64,000 bases of DNA, from assembly GCA_017590115.1 (NCBI GenBank), contig JAGGNK010006559.1:8855784-8919783 (forward strand), written 5' to 3'. Within the stretch, counting starts at the first letter, position 1, and every line of letters begins with the position of its first letter. The position numbers were made by a program, and so were the translations under genes. The notes below the pieces were generated by a model. That model was given only the letters and a program-made list of their open reading frames with translations. It made no database searches and had not been told where the DNA came from. Positions 1-13,774 of this stretch are shown piece by piece. The DNA is from Montifringilla adamsi (lineage: Eukaryota > Chordata > Aves > Passeriformes > Passeridae).

Positions 1-3000
1 AAATTCATTTAATGTACACATTCAGCATATTTTATAATGATATCTCATCAAATGAAGAACAAAATGTGTGACTGAAGTATTACTGTTGTGACAAAATGCT
101 AAATTTATAATAAATGCCCTTTGCAATGTATCATTGCACTATTTCACACTCCAACAGCTTTAACCCAGTTGCCCAAATTGTATGTCAGATGCATCAAGAT
201 CATTGTATTCCACTACACTACAGGCAAGCAAAAATCCTTTTTGACTTTGGTGACAATGGAAATTATCCTCTTGCAAACAGGTTTTGTAGCTTTCTGAAAA
301 ACTCTAGAATTTTACAAGAATTTCCTGTTAGCTGGACTAGGCACTGGGCATCAGATTTTTATTTTTTTCCTTATATGAAGTTGTTTCTGTCTTTTTTATT
401 ATTTGTGGTATAATTTTGTTTATGTCAAATTTTAGATGCTCAGTCTGTTTATCTGAAAGCAGCATGTAAAATCTCACCTCAGAGACATCACATAAGGGTT
501 AATTAATGCTTCTATTGTGCTTTGAAGTCTATAATGAAAGTCACTGCAGAGGCTGGAATATTGTTATTATCATTACCACTGTTACTATTTACAGTAGTTC
601 ACACTGTTTTTTCTCTTTGTCTCTTGGAGTCCTTGATCCCTCTTACAAAACAAGCCTAAAAAGCACATACCAGTGATGTGAGCAAGATATATATTTAGTA
701 GCTTTATACCCTACTCATGTGGCTCTTCATCAGTTTGCCACAGGGAAACATCTGTTGCTACATGTCACCTCTTTCGGATCTTACCCAATACGAAGTTTCC
801 TTGTTTTCTATCTCCTTTATCCTCCAATGATGCTCTTTATTTTCTCTGGTTCTTTGTGATTTAATTTCTAATGCCTTGCATGCAATTCCTATAGTCACTT
901 GCTCATTTTTATTAGGTTTTTCATTTCCCTGTCATTTTGTCACTGTTTCACCAGCCATCTGGCCTGCTAATTTTCCTCTGACTTTTAGTACTTTCCTCAT
1001 CATTGCCTCATGTACATTGGAAAGAAGTGATTACATCCTGCTGTCAGGCTTGGTTTTTAATTTTTTTTTTTTACCAAGATTACATCTTTCTTTTCCTCTT
1101 GCTTAGCTTTTATTCATGTAGTTCTAGGAAGGAAACAACCAAGTTTTCATAGAACACTGTTGCTGCATCTCTCTTCACAGAGAGAAGCAGGCACAGAACA
1201 CCATGAACTTTATAATTAAGAGGGAAAATTTAAAGCAGAAATTATCATAAAGGTTGCATTTCACCTCAATTAAAGTTAAAAGTCTACTTTGTAGAAATCA
1301 TCACCCCAGGAATTCCCTGGGAAGTAACTTTAATATTCAATAGAAGTAAACAGTGATTTTAGGGTATGATTTAGAATATCTATTTCAGATATCAATACAG
1401 GTCTGAGCTAACTTCTCTCCACTGACTATAGAAATTTTGTAGACTATAAGTTTAGCTGGAAAAACCTGCATTTGACCTGATGAATCACATACTCAGACTC
1501 TGTGTTCAGCTGTGGACACTAAATTTTATCCATGGCTGATAAAGAGTTCAGTAACAAGTTAGGCTCAGAGTTCCTAATATATTTTAAATCAAGACATATG
1601 TTTTACTAATCAAACTACATTACCATAGGCTTACCATTACTTACTACATAACCAAAATGTTCAGCCTTTCGTAGTTTTTCAAGTTACTTATTTGTTTCGG
1701 AGATGGCAGCTACTTGGAATGCCTCGGTTTTGGCCCACTCAGGCTTTGGCTTGCTCAAACACATTAGTCATGATCTTAAGAAAGTAGAAAAAAGACAGCC
1801 TCTGCTGATGTTCTGTACTCCTGGAAATTAACCTGCAGCTCCTTCAAAGCGATCTCCTGAATCTGAAGCAAGCAACATGTCAGTCTGCCCATGTCCTTGT
1901 ATGTCATTTGCTTTCATTGACAATGAGAACCCTGACTGATTTCCTGAGGCCATTTTGACATTTTCACACTAAAATAATGTGGTTCTACCTAATGTATCTC
2001 TTGTTATTGAAAGATGATACCCTTGGTACTTTCTATTTTTTAAAGCAATCCATTTTAATTGCAGATTGTGATGATGTCTTTGAAGGAATTAGAAATTGGT
2101 GAAAATATTTTTTTCCTATAAAGGTCAAAACCTACTGTATGATAGTCCGTGGCACATGTGTCAGGTCAGGCACACAAGTCCTAAGGCTACTTCTGTGCTA
2201 AATAAATACTAAACAGTCAGTGTTAAAGGGATGGAAAATGAGGGACTAGTGCTCCTTCACAGATGCAGCAACCTGTGTTGAACAACAGTAATCATTATTT
2301 CTTGGCAAAACTAGTTGCAGTATCTCACCTGAAATTATGGGTTGCAGCCATCTATGTGGATGCCAAGTGTCTAACCACATTTGCATGGCACAAACAAAAA
2401 GATTGGGGTATTTTTTTCCAGTTGGGTTTGTGTTTTTTAATAGTTATCAGTAAGCTCTGTTAATGCAGCACCCTTATGGCCCAGAGAACGCATAATCATG
2501 GTACTGTGGTTGAGCCAGCAAAGTCTACTTAGCAGACTGGCTTTCTTAGTCACTGTGCTGTGCTGACTGCAGTTGCACAACAACCTGGTCAGAGATGTCA
2601 CTTTTCCCTTTGTCATAGTTTACAATATCTTTCCTCTGCAGCATTGTAGCCCAATTTGTCAGGAAATAGTCGCAGGAGTTTTGCTATGAAACACCAGCAG
2701 AGTATTCCCAAGCTTTTTACCTTTTCTTTGGGGTGTAGATTGATAGAAAGGTGAAGAGAGAAACATTCATCTAATCAGTAATGGCTACTCCTGCCCTATA
2801 GTGAAAGTGGGAGTACTTACTGAGGAGACCAAAAATAGCTTATTCATCTGAATATGGGCTGTGTCTCATGAACAGGCTGCTCTTCTTCAAAATTAAGAAA
2901 GGTTAAATGAGGTGCATTAACCAGGTTCTTTTTTCAAGAACACTTTCACTTTAAAATCCATCACACAAATTTGTTATTGATATCTGTGGTTCCTGGGACA

Positions 3001-6000
3001 GTAAAAGATATATACTACATGTTTAATTGAAGCAGATCTTGAGGAATAGGGACAGTGTTATTCAGGAGGCATTTGTGGGTTTGTTGAGGTTTTCTGATCA
3101 TATTACTAAAGCTATTTTCAGCATTTACCTTGGCACTAAAACTTTGTTCCTGAGACGTTGCTGTGGTTTGAATGCAACTATACGACTTGAACAACTCGGC
3201 TTTGTCACAAGGATGTAGCTGAAGTTCAAAACCTGTATTAGTGATTCTGAACTACAAGTTGCATTGCTGCCACTGATGTTTGTGACAACGCATGATGCCA
3301 TTCACTCCTAACTTCAAAATAATTGCCTCTAAAATGTGTTGCTGCTACTCCAAATGTTCCTACAACTGTATATGTGTATCACCTCACATGCCAGAGGCTG
3401 TTTGACTGCTTTCAGTTTATGCGATGATTAGCATTGTTTGATTAAACAGCTCTTTGCTGTTAATGTCTTTGAAGCTGGAATAGTATTTATCTTAGAATTA
3501 TCCTATGACCAACATAGATCCTCTAGTGAGTGCTCTTTTTCTCTGGCAATTTCCTGACTACTCGCTTCTTTTAAAGAAGTCAAAAAGTGATTTGCTTTTT
3601 GTGAAATGTCTCAATAGCTGATTCAATCACTACATTTAAATGAGACAGAAAAATATAAATAAATCAAACACTAATGTAAACCCAGGGGGCAAGAATGGTA
3701 TTCAAAATGTGAACAGAAACATTTTTGACACAGTAGGTGCATTCCTAGAGGAGATTGAATTATATATGTGTGTATATATATATCACTGAGAATGTCTGTA
3801 ATATTTCCTTTATTCATATATTACCAATTTCTGCAACATTGATGTAACAACTAGGATTGATTCTGTGAAATTGCTGATTTTTATCAGTATTTAAAAATCA
3901 TCTAGTACTGTTTACTTATTAATGAAAAATTAATGAGAATTAATTATTATATTTGCTACCCACAGCTGTAAATAGTTGAATGCAATCCTTTATGGATATG
4001 CTTTTAACTAGATATATGTGACCCTGAAGGGTCTTTTTTCTTAAAGGACACACTTATTCAAATGATAGACATATTCCTACTAGGAAGATAATAAAAGTGC
4101 ACATTAGATACTGCCAATGTAGCTAAAGCATGTCACTGTCTATATTGTCACCTTGATTCCACATCTCATTATATCCAAGCATCTTAATTAGCTTGCTGCC
4201 TTTGTATTTTTTTGTATGATGGCATTTCTGGTGAACTTAGTGCTGAGCAGAAACTGTGTCAGGAGGGAGTATCTGTAAGAGAGCAGCCAAATTAACGCTG
4301 AGTTTACTTTTTAATGTAATTTTCTACATCGCATCTCTGAATCTGAGTTGGGGGTTTGCAAAAAAAGGAGATAAAGTCTCAGTTTTGTGGGATTCTGAGT
4401 TTTGTTTGTTTTCTTCTTCTTACTATTTGCTCTTGTTTTAGTTTGCAATAGAATTGGGGAAAAGAAATAAGAAAGGGAAAGGAGGGGGCCATGTGCTGAG
4501 TACATCAGCTGTCTGACTGGCAAGCCATCTGGACACATAGGGTGTCTCAGATGTCTTGGTCTCACAGTTGGCTGCAAACCCTTCCTTGAGTTGGAGAGAG
4601 GGAAATGCTGAAGCCTTTTGATAGTCAGGGGACATGTGGCTGAGGCAGGATGAGGAATGTTTCAAGAGGACCTCTTGGAAAGAGCTGCCAAAGCTCAGTC
4701 TCAGTGTGCAGAGTAGATAGGACAGTTTGGCTTTATGACTTGCACCTACAAAAGCAGAATGCGCCATGACTAATACCTTATAATGCAAGGTTAGTTACTT
4801 CATGTGTTAAAGTAAGAGGTTTTCTGCCACTGGATTACACTCATTGAGTCTGGACTTGCCATTTATACTGGGAAGTATGATAAACAGAGATCAGAAAGAG
4901 GAGAAATATTTCAGAACAGACTTACACGTAATGCCTGATTGGTATAAGAATCTCACAAGGCTGGTGTCAAGTGTGCAGATGGACCACTGAAAGCCGGATG
5001 GCTGCTTTTATTAGGCTGGTGGCTGCTGAAGTCCTACTTTATAACATAAGATATTCTCACTTTTTAAATCCTATTTTGTTGTTTCTGAATAATGGCAAGG
5101 CAGTCTGTGCCCCTCACTCACAGTATACCTTTCTGATACATCCTTTCTTTGGAAGTCTTTAAGCAAGGATGAATACATGCTCACCTGCTTTTAAGAAAGG
5201 TCATATTTGTAAATATTTTCCTCCTTGAAGATGAGGATCTTATGAATCACATAAAGAATCAAAAAATGATAAATACTGCTCATGTTAAGATGCAGATTTG
5301 CCGTCAATTTGAATATGAATGATGAAATAGATCATCGATATTCAATAATACTGTTTCTTGCCAAATGTTTAAACAGTATGTAAGAATCTGATAAAATGAT
5401 CTAATTGTTAATAAGGTCTGCTAACTATTGACATAAGTTTTTGAAATAGGTTGTAATACTCTCATGTCTGACCTTAATTCTGAATAACCTAGAAATATCA
5501 GTCAGTATTATTTTCTAACATTAAGCATCAATTCTGCAAATAAAACATGAATATCTCTTGCACAAGTTCTCTACTGTTTTTCTTTACTACACTTTTACTT
5601 CGGTAGAAATTTTGTGCTAGCACTTCAATGCCTGCTGAAACAGCTATATAATTTTAATTCAATTTCACAGTAGTTTTTCTATTTTTAAGTATAGTTCAGT
5701 AGTCTGAGAATAATGTGACTATACCAGCAAGAGAATCAGAACACTTCTATCCCGTGTGAAAGAAAATAATTTTTTCTTGGTTCTCTATAATTGCATTTTC
5801 ATTTTCAGGCTCATCTCCCTGGTTAATAACCAAAATATCGATTCACAAAGAAAAGTACTTTAAAAACACAGAAAAAATACTTTTGGATAAAATCATAAAA
5901 TTGGATGTGTCATGAAACTTCAGAAGACACGTTCTTCTAAGACAGAAGTCTATCTATTTTAGATGTCTTGAAATTATATTTAAGATTTTCATTTTAGCAA

Positions 6001-7845
6001 GGAGTCCTTCATTACATTAATGGTGATTTAATTATTATTTTTTAATTTCATGCCTTTTCTTTTTCTCTTTCTTTTTTTTTTTTCCTTTTTTTCTTTTGAA
6101 AAGTCACCTTGAAATTAGTTTGGCTAGAGAATTTAAAAGACAATTATATTTGTTATTTTAGAAGCAAAAATGGATGAAAAAAAATAGTATTATGTACATA
6201 TAGTCATCCAATCCTTCTACTTACAGGTGGATCTACTGTACTTAATATAATTATGCTTATAAATGTGCTGTCCAAAACTTTCCTCAACAATACTCTTACA
6301 GTCATTTATAAATTTGCCATCTCTGTTAGTAAAGTTGTCATTTTCTACTCTGAGAATTTCTGATAATTTTAAAATGCAGTGGTTCAATGTAACAATTTAT
6401 GTCTTTTTATGCACAGCAACAAAGCATACAAAATGATTTGCAACAATTTCATGAGCTTCACTTTGCTATTTTAACATCCTTTTATATACTTTCATGTATA
6501 TCTGTCTTCTTTTCTTTTCCTTATGTAAAAGCATAAGAAGTACAGTAATTTTTTCAACTCTATTTCTTTTGCCAGTGTTTGATACATATTGATCCAAATG
6601 TGTAATGGTAATAATGGTATCACATGCCAATGTGGAACCCACAATCCAGGTCCTTACTCACAAAACCCTTAGGTTTGTGAAGGCACTTGGAACCACAATA
6701 TTTTTTGATAATTGAAGCCCAAATGAACATAAGTCTCCAGGTGACTCATTACTGAAATACTTTATAATTTTCTTAAAATAATTCTTTTGTTTTCCGCAAT
6801 ATTGCTTTGGTTTTTGGGCTGTCTCTTTGTGCAGAACTCTGAGCTAATAGCCACATGTGCTTTACCCCTAAAACTGAATGATTCATTTTAGTTCTAAATA
6901 GGACAACCTGCTTTTCAATATGTCAAGTCTTTAGTGATCCTTTTACTTGAAATTTGATTAAATACACCTATGTACAACAGATAAAAGCTTAAGAGATAAT
7001 AAACATTGAGTGCAACCAATCCCATCAGCATCTTTAATACCTGATTCATAATTTTTTTTGCAGTCAGTTGTATTTGGATTCTCATTCTGAAGAGTAAGCA
7101 AAGGGTGTACCATGAAGAAGATGTTCTGATATTAGAATGTCTACAAGAAAATAATGCAGAGATGAATGTGTTTTCTACATCCTATGGTAACTTTATGGTT
7201 AGCTAAACTTTTTGTTGTCTCTTTCTATAGTTCAATGCTCTTAACTACTGACTTCTGTCTCTGTTTCAAAACTCTGATGTATTCAATGTATTGCAGATCT
7301 GCCTAGATTTCATGCTGTGCTCTATGCTTTCTGAAGTGTCCAAAGACAGATGATAGGCAAAAATTCATTTTTTTCCCCTTTTCCCCATGATACTGTGCAA
7401 AATGTGGCTACTGTATTTTCCCCATCATCAAACCATCTTATGATTTTTGTGTCTCATTTTTGCCTGCCAAGCCCAGAATCAAGCTGAAGAAGGTGCAGTC
7501 TCAGTAAGACAAAAAGAATGTAGAAGAAATACACTCTTAGGACATAGTCTTCCAGAACTCATGGATAGACAGAGTGAAGGCAAAAGAAAAACTACTTAAA
7601 AAATAAAAAATTAAAAATCATGTGATAGAAATAAGAATTACTAATAATTTCTACAAAAATACACAAAGTTCATCAAGTTAATCTCATTTCAGCTATTCTC
7701 AGCAGTGCTGCAAATTACCATCAAGCCTGTAAACCATATTGTTTGTTTGACTAAGGATAGTTCCAAGATAGATATTTGATGGGGAAAAGTAATTGAGTTG
7801 AAATTTTAAGCAAATACTTGGGATGTTATTTGCTGCAGTCTTTGA
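1..7845. other. Unique AT-rich noncoding DNA, no gene seen
   Basis: No frame here exceeds about 116 codons, and none shows a domain, signal peptide, or convincing splice-bounded coding pattern. The sequence is AT-rich with scattered T and A runs, for example a T/C-rich patch near 6056-6100. A short TA/TG dinucleotide stretch lies at about 3763-3783. A somewhat GC-richer block at about 4480-4790 carries overlapping minus-strand frames of 88 and 116 codons, but their composition and the lack of any recognisable motif argue against coding. I see no CR1 or LTR sequence in this interval. Confidence 0.6.
7841..7845. repeat. Target-site duplication, left copy (CTTTG)
   Basis: These five bases directly abut the LTR. 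They match four of the five bases after its other end (CTTTA at 8417-8421), as expected for an old 5-bp duplication made by retroviral integration. The LTR edges were placed by eye, so a shift of one or two bases is possible. Confidence 0.5.
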
Positions 7846-8416
7846 GTAGTAGTTTAAACCCGGAAAGAAATTAAGCATCACACAGCTGCTCACTCAACCC
7901 CCTTCTTCCCCCCAAATCCAGTGGAATGGGGAGGAGGATTGGTAAAACTTGTAGGTTTTGAGGTAAGAACAGTTTAATAAGCAAAACTAAAGTACAAGTA
8001 CAGTAATAATAGTAAATTATAATAATTATAGTAATGAGGTAAAAAACAAGTAAGGCACTATAGCCTCTCACCACATGGTGACAGATGCCAGATCCTCCTT
8101 CCCAAGTCCAGATCAGTCCCCCTTCTGGATATGTCTCCCCAGTTTAAATGCTGGGCATAAGGTTCTGTGGTGTGTAATACCTTTTTGGTCAGTTCGGGTC
8201 ACCTGTCCCAGCTATGCTCCCTCCCAGGTTTTTTTGTGTTCCTCTTCACTGGCAGAGCATGAGAAGAGTTTAAAAAGTCCTGGACTTAGCATAAACACAA
8301 CTGAGCAAAAAACCAAAACAGAAGAGTGTTATCAACAGCATTCTAATTCTGAATCCAAAACACAGCCCTGCAACAGCTACTGAGAAATTAACTCTACCCC
8401 AGCTGAAACCTGGGTA
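7846..8416 (-). mobile_element. Solo LTR of an avian endogenous retrovirus
   Basis: Read on the minus strand, this 571-bp block follows the layout of a solo LTR family I recognise from bird genomes, probably ERVL/class III. Near 8385-8416 it has the characteristic 5' start (a GGGGTAGAGTTAAT-like motif), followed by the segment containing TGTTTTGGATT. Midway, near 8137, a degenerate TATA position reads TTTAAACTGGGGAG. Near 7965-7980 is the polyadenylation-region sequence TTATTAAACTGTTCTTACC. The 3' end contains CAGCTGTGTGATGCTTA. No gag, pol or env sequence flanks it, so the provirus was probably reduced by LTR-LTR recombination. The terminal TG/CA dinucleotides are decayed, which indicates an old insertion. 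A 102-codon plus-strand frame inside it is antisense to the LTR and not a gene. The subfamily name is not certain. Confidence 0.85.
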
Positions 8417-8421
8417 CTTTA
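8417..8421. repeat. Target-site duplication, right copy (CTTTA)
   Basis: Five bases immediately after the LTR edge match the left copy at 7841-7845 except for the last base. The single mismatch fits an old insertion. Confidence 0.5.
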
Positions 8422-11400
8422 TTACCATCCTATTTAGGATGTCTGTACAAGACTCCTGTATCCTCTGTGGCTACAACTAATGTAGATACAGCTTCTTGAG
8501 ATATACTACTGGTTTCTTAAATTTTCCCTTAGTCTGTCAGCTTCAAGGCTTTCTCAACCATTTCTATATCAAAAAATACTGTGTCAAGATGCACTGAATG
8601 TCATTTTTATATTAGCACTGGAAGAGCAATTATGACAGAAATGAGCATGCTCTGTGAACAGCATTAACAGCAAGAAGGTCCAACTCATTTAATTAGTTAC
8701 TATTTCCCTAAAGCATTGAATGTGTGAAATGTTCAATAAGCAGTGAAATATTTTATTATCACTTTACTCAAGGTCCTAGCTAGGCGTAATGAGGGAAATT
8801 TGGATTTTCTCATAGGAAATCGGACCAAAAAATTGCTGTCAACCATGAATCCTGGGAATTGAGCAGCTAAAGGGATTAGAAAAACCTTGAGTCCAACAAC
8901 TTTTACTTTGGAATTAAAGATTTACTTTTTAATAGACTTTGGCTCTAAATTCATTAAAACTGTTAATACAAGAAACAATTAAGAGCCAGCAAAAGGAATT
9001 GGGCAAACAATGACTTTAATCAAGTGTTCTTCAAAATGAAAAATCTCTTTAAAAATTATATGGAATATCATATATTATCGAAGTGAAACTCCAAACTGTT
9101 CTCAAAAGTACTGCAGAATAACACATGTTCAGATGGAAGAAGACTTAAAATACTGCATTCATTAGGGCTAGTAAATCATGCATTATTTTGAGATATATTA
9201 AATTATGTTAGATCACATTACTTTGTAAACTGAGTCTCTGAGAATACACACACAGGATCATAGTTATAATCTTGGCTACATAAATATTGAAAAACTTAAG
9301 CCTAGCACTACATTTCCTCCTTTTAAAATACATAAATGAAATGTTGTAAAAAACTCCCCCATCTTCCATCTTTTCCCCTTCAGATGAAGCTTTTTTTTTC
9401 ATGAATAATTTACAATATTTTCCACAGAGACAGAGAATGAGAATCATTGATGGAATTGTAACTGTGTACATTTCCTTTCTGTAGTCAGCTTGGGATACTG
9501 AAGCAGAACGACGATTTTAATTTAGGCTCCCCATCTTTATTATATATACTAAGAAAATCCCTTCTACTCAATATCCCAGTTTGTATTCTGTGACTTGGGA
9601 AAAAGACTTCTGAAACTTCAGTTTGACGTACTAAAAAATGTCCTTATGCCATTTTACAGAATCACTGAGACTCAGTCACTGAATCATTTTAGCCTTTTTT
9701 TTTTTTTGTAGTAGAAATGCAGTGCTTTGTGAGCTATAGTTTTATACTTCAGTGTTTTATTAATAAATAAGGAAATGATGCAAGGTTCTTATTCTTCTAT
9801 TCCTTTTTTTTTTCTCCCTTCATTACGTGGCAATTTCTAGTAACATTGCTATTTTCTGTTTTTAATGATGTTATTGAATTACCTCTCTCTAATCTTAAGG
9901 TGTTCCTGAATAATTCTGAACTAATCCCCTATCTAGGAAGGAAGCAAGGACTGTACTTTTTCAGTGTTAGTCATACATTATGTCACTATGTTTTTTTTTT
10001 TCTTTATATTTTCACATAAAAATAGTACACCTTCCAAAAATGCATCAAAATTATCTTTATTGCTTCCAACTCTCCCAGTAGATATGCATTGTGAAGATCA
10101 AAGAAAGGATCATAAATAAGCCACATGATTAATGCTATCACAGATGCTGAAAGAAAAGGAAAGACTAATTTGTCATTTTAGCGTATCTTTAGGAAGGCCG
10201 ACTTGATTTGATTGTTGAAAACTCAATTATTTGCCAGGAGATTAAGCCCAAGACTCTGGTTTTATATCTGAAAATGGGAATGATCCTGCTCATTCATTAT
10301 GCATCTTGAAAAAATGAACCCTTTGTCTATTTTCTGCCAACACAGCTTTGTAGTTCATTGTGCACTTATTAGTGTTTTGTTTTGTTGTTTATTGTGTCAC
10401 ATTACTGCTTTCCCTAGCAACCCTCACCAAGCATAAAGGATTTTACTGTAGGAATTTTTTTGCAAGGCTCAGCTAAATCCTTTCCACTTTTAATTTAAAC
10501 TTATTTTACTGTAATTTTAAAGTCCCAAAATGCAGCAGTGTATTTTTCAAGAATATGTTGTGTTATTTTGTGGTCAACAGGTGAGATAGACTGCCTGGAG
10601 AGCTACTGAGCATATTTGGGAAAGGAAGGTCAATAAACAGTATAAATAGCCAAGGGGAAGTGATGGGTCTTACAGTTATGACAGTGAGGAGCAGGGATAC
10701 TCTAGTTTAAGCAGACAAACTGTAGGGCTGAAGTGAGATGTAGAAACCTTTATACATGTGGTTTTCTTCTTTAGTTGTTCTAATTTTGCTCTACTGTAAA
10801 ATAAAAATAAAAGTTGAGTGTCTTGTTTTCATTCACTTATTTATTTTCTTAATTTCAAAAGCTTCCCAGTCTTTTGAAAGAGTTGTTTATAAAAGGAAAA
10901 GTCTGGACTGAATTTCCTTAAAGTAATTTCCAATGCAGTGACATTTCAGACATCAAGGTAATGGAAAAAACTCCTTTTATCTGTGGGAAGACCTGAAAGC
11001 CCCAAATACAAGTAGCTGAAATGAGACAAGGCAATGCCATAAGAGGATGATTGGTAAATTGAGCATAAGTGGGACATGTGCCAGTGAAGTCAGAGGGTGT
11101 AATGTAAGGTGTAACTATTGCCTTAATCATCATAGTATTTAAGTTTTGGTTATTGTTTCTTTTCCATGTCATGCAGGGCCAGATCCCATGTAGCAATTAC
11201 AGTTATATGGAATGACATTAGGAACACATAAGGCCTTGCAGCAGGACACTGTGAGTAAGGGATCTCCCACAAAAATCCGCTTTCTCAATCATCAGTATAA
11301 CAAAAATGGTAATTACTTTATTGCTAAAAATGTCACTCAATGATGTTCCTCTCAGGTTTTTTTGCTTGTGATGGCAAAAGTGACGGCAAAATGGAAGAGA

Positions 11401-12754
11401 GTTCTTTCAAAGTATTTGTTTTTAAAATGAGGATTAGTATTGTCCAAGAATTTCCCCAGATGCACTTTGAAATAATAAGTGAATAAATATAAGAATAAAT
11501 ATATTTAAATCCATACAGGAATCTTGGAACTATATTTAATTAATCTGAATATAACTGTGGAACTACCTTGGAAAGCCAAGACAGGGTATATTAAAATTAT
11601 TAGCAAATAAATCTGATGGCCAAATTTATCAAAAATCTGGAAAGGTTCTACACTGAGTAAAAACTAAAATAGGACAATTATTATCAATACTAGCTGACTA
11701 GAAGATCAGTTTTTACAAGGGCAATGTTACAGATAAACATTGAAAATTGTATGAACAGATGATTATTAGTCTGAATATTAAATAAACATTGGAAAAGCAA
11801 TTTTCAAAGGCCATTGCTCAATTGCTTTATTGATTAGGACGAAGAAGACTAAATGATCAACAACCCATTGCATACTGTGAAAACTCTGGCTGTTGAAACA
11901 CTTAGGAAGAGTGGACAGCTCAAACATATGATTTTAAACCCTGATATTTATACCTCAGTTCAACTTAATTACAATTTGCCCTATAGAATTATCTAATCAC
12001 CATCTGCTGCTACAAAAGCAGTAAAAAATGATGAGGATACCAGACAAATAAACTGCTTCGTAACAATGTCGATTTGGATCTCCTGAAAGAGATAGCACCA
12101 GAAATAGAATAAGAATGAACTAAAAAAGCTTTTACAGAAATACGAGGTTTGAATCAGAAGAAAAATAATTACTGAGAAATTACTTATTAAAACAGTTAAT
12201 TTCAGTAAATATAAGAAGAAAGCTATCTACATTTTATTGTATGGGCTCGGTCATAAGTAAATGCACATGTATGAACCAGAAACAGTGGATATAGACTGCT
12301 ACTTTCATGGCTAGATATAAGTTTACCAAAAGAGGGGAATCTGACAGTTAATAATGCTGCAGATTTGTCTTTGAGAAGCAAGAGAGACACTGGTGATGGA
12401 AACCTGGAAAGGATGTGTAGGGACACAAGAAAGGTGAAGAATGAAATATGTGGATAATGGGTTTTATTACAACTGTCCGCAAACTTTGGAGACTGCATAA
12501 GGACTTTTTGATGGGACTTTTTTTTTTCTGACATGTGCATCTATCATCTTTATGCAGTGTATTTGCTGTGGATGAGCTTCTGTTTAGCCTAGCTGGTCCC
12601 AGAGCAAAATTTATTGGTTTTCTATTCCAGCTTCTTTTTATGAATTGTCTATTGTCTAACCAGCTCAGTTGATAGAAATATTGAATTGATGAATCTCTTT
12701 CTTGATTTTGGATAGAATTTTGGGGATCTTATGCATGTCTTTGAAGATTTCCTT
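8422..12754. other. Unique AT-rich noncoding DNA, no gene seen
   Basis: No frame exceeds 105 codons and none resembles a known protein. T runs occur near 9695-9707, 9807-9815 and 9990-10002. The stretch at about 10190-10480 has a less simple composition with clustered short motifs, including CCCTAGCAAC at about 10414-10423, similar to an RFX/X-box half, and GTTTATTGTGTC. It could be a conserved noncoding element, but I cannot test that here. Confidence 0.55.
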
Positions 12755-12776
12755 CCCCCCCTCCCCCCCCCCCCCC
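12755..12776. repeat. C-rich tract (C7-T-C14)
   Basis: The plus strand reads seven C, one T, then fourteen C, followed by ACCACCACC-like sequence. The minus strand therefore holds long G runs able to form a G-quadruplex. Such homopolymer tracts vary in length and are prone to sequencing error, so the exact C count should not be trusted. No gene is close enough to suggest a promoter role. Confidence 0.9.
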
Positions 12777-13147
12777 ACCACCACTTCTGGAATACAGCAT
12801 GGTGGTGAGGTCTGGGTTTGGGAGTTTTGACAGCTTAGCTACTTTGCATTCCTATTGGAGTTTCAAGTTACAAAACTCTTGTGACACTAGTACACTATCT
12901 GATCTTCCAAATAAATAGCTGAAATTATGGAAATTGATTTAGAAACATTTAGCACTATCAAAATGCAATGATCTCATGAAGGCTGGACCTTTTTTCCTCA
13001 TATTTTAAAGACAGAGGTTTCTCTAGGAAGAATATGTGTATGTCAGGACTTAAAGCATGCAGTTAAAATGTCTCAAAGCCACTGTGCCCATAAAATAAAC
13101 TACCATGACAGAAACAGATGGGAAACAGAGAGGCATTAATTTCAGGC

Positions 13148-13500
13148 CTACATGGAGATGAAAGGCTTGGAATTAGCACACTGGGCAAGATTCCACTGTG
13201 CAGACTGTGGGAAAAGCACAGAGGCAACAACAGGAAGATGCCAGACCTGCTGAGACAGATCTGAATAACTTATTTGTACAAAATCTCCCACCACGACAAA
13301 TGGCGGGAAAAGAAGCCACTGCTTGAACACATCCTATTCCAAGTTGTAGGAATGACATGGACACCTCTGGATAGCCAGGTCTTGGGCTATATAAAAGTAG
13401 TACCTCCAAAAATACACTCTGGGAACCCCCACCACTGAACAGATCAGAAAAGGAAGGGCCAGCAGGATGCTGCAGAGAAAAAAAAAAAAAGACACTCTTC
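13148..13500 (+). mobile_element. Probable ERV LTR remnant with TATA box
   Basis: This block is GC-richer than its surroundings and has the organisation of a retroviral LTR. A U3-like stretch contains ATGCCAGACCTGCTGAGACA (about 13238-13257) and AAATCTCCCACCACGACAAA (about 13280-13299), wording I associate with avian ERV LTRs. A clear TATA box, TATATAAAAG, lies at 13388-13397, followed by an R/U5-like stretch ending in an A run at about 13480-13491. I could not fix TG/CA edges or a target-site duplication, so the limits are approximate. Overlapping minus-strand frames of 60-119 codons are antisense to it and look non-coding. The alternative is a host promoter or lncRNA exon; an LTR is more likely. 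Confidence 0.5.
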
Positions 13501-13774
13501 CAGTGGAACTTACGTTCTTTAAATACAAGCAAATAGGAGCAGTAATACTAGTTTTATTTGATTGTTCATTATATTAATTAAGTGCAAAACCCCTTGAAAT
13601 ATGCAAGGAACAGTCTAAAGATATGCCTATGATTCTCAGTGTACCTGCAGACTACAATTTCATTTAATCCCTCTTCTGTCTTGTTATGTGCATGTAACTT
13701 CTATTCCCAGTAATTCTAGTTGCACTTGCATAGTGGTCATTGTGATCTGAATAATTACAAACAAAAAACATGAA

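Noticed and set aside
4438..4788. 116-codon minus-strand frame in a GC-richer block
   Set aside because: Composition alone explains its length, and no motif supports coding.
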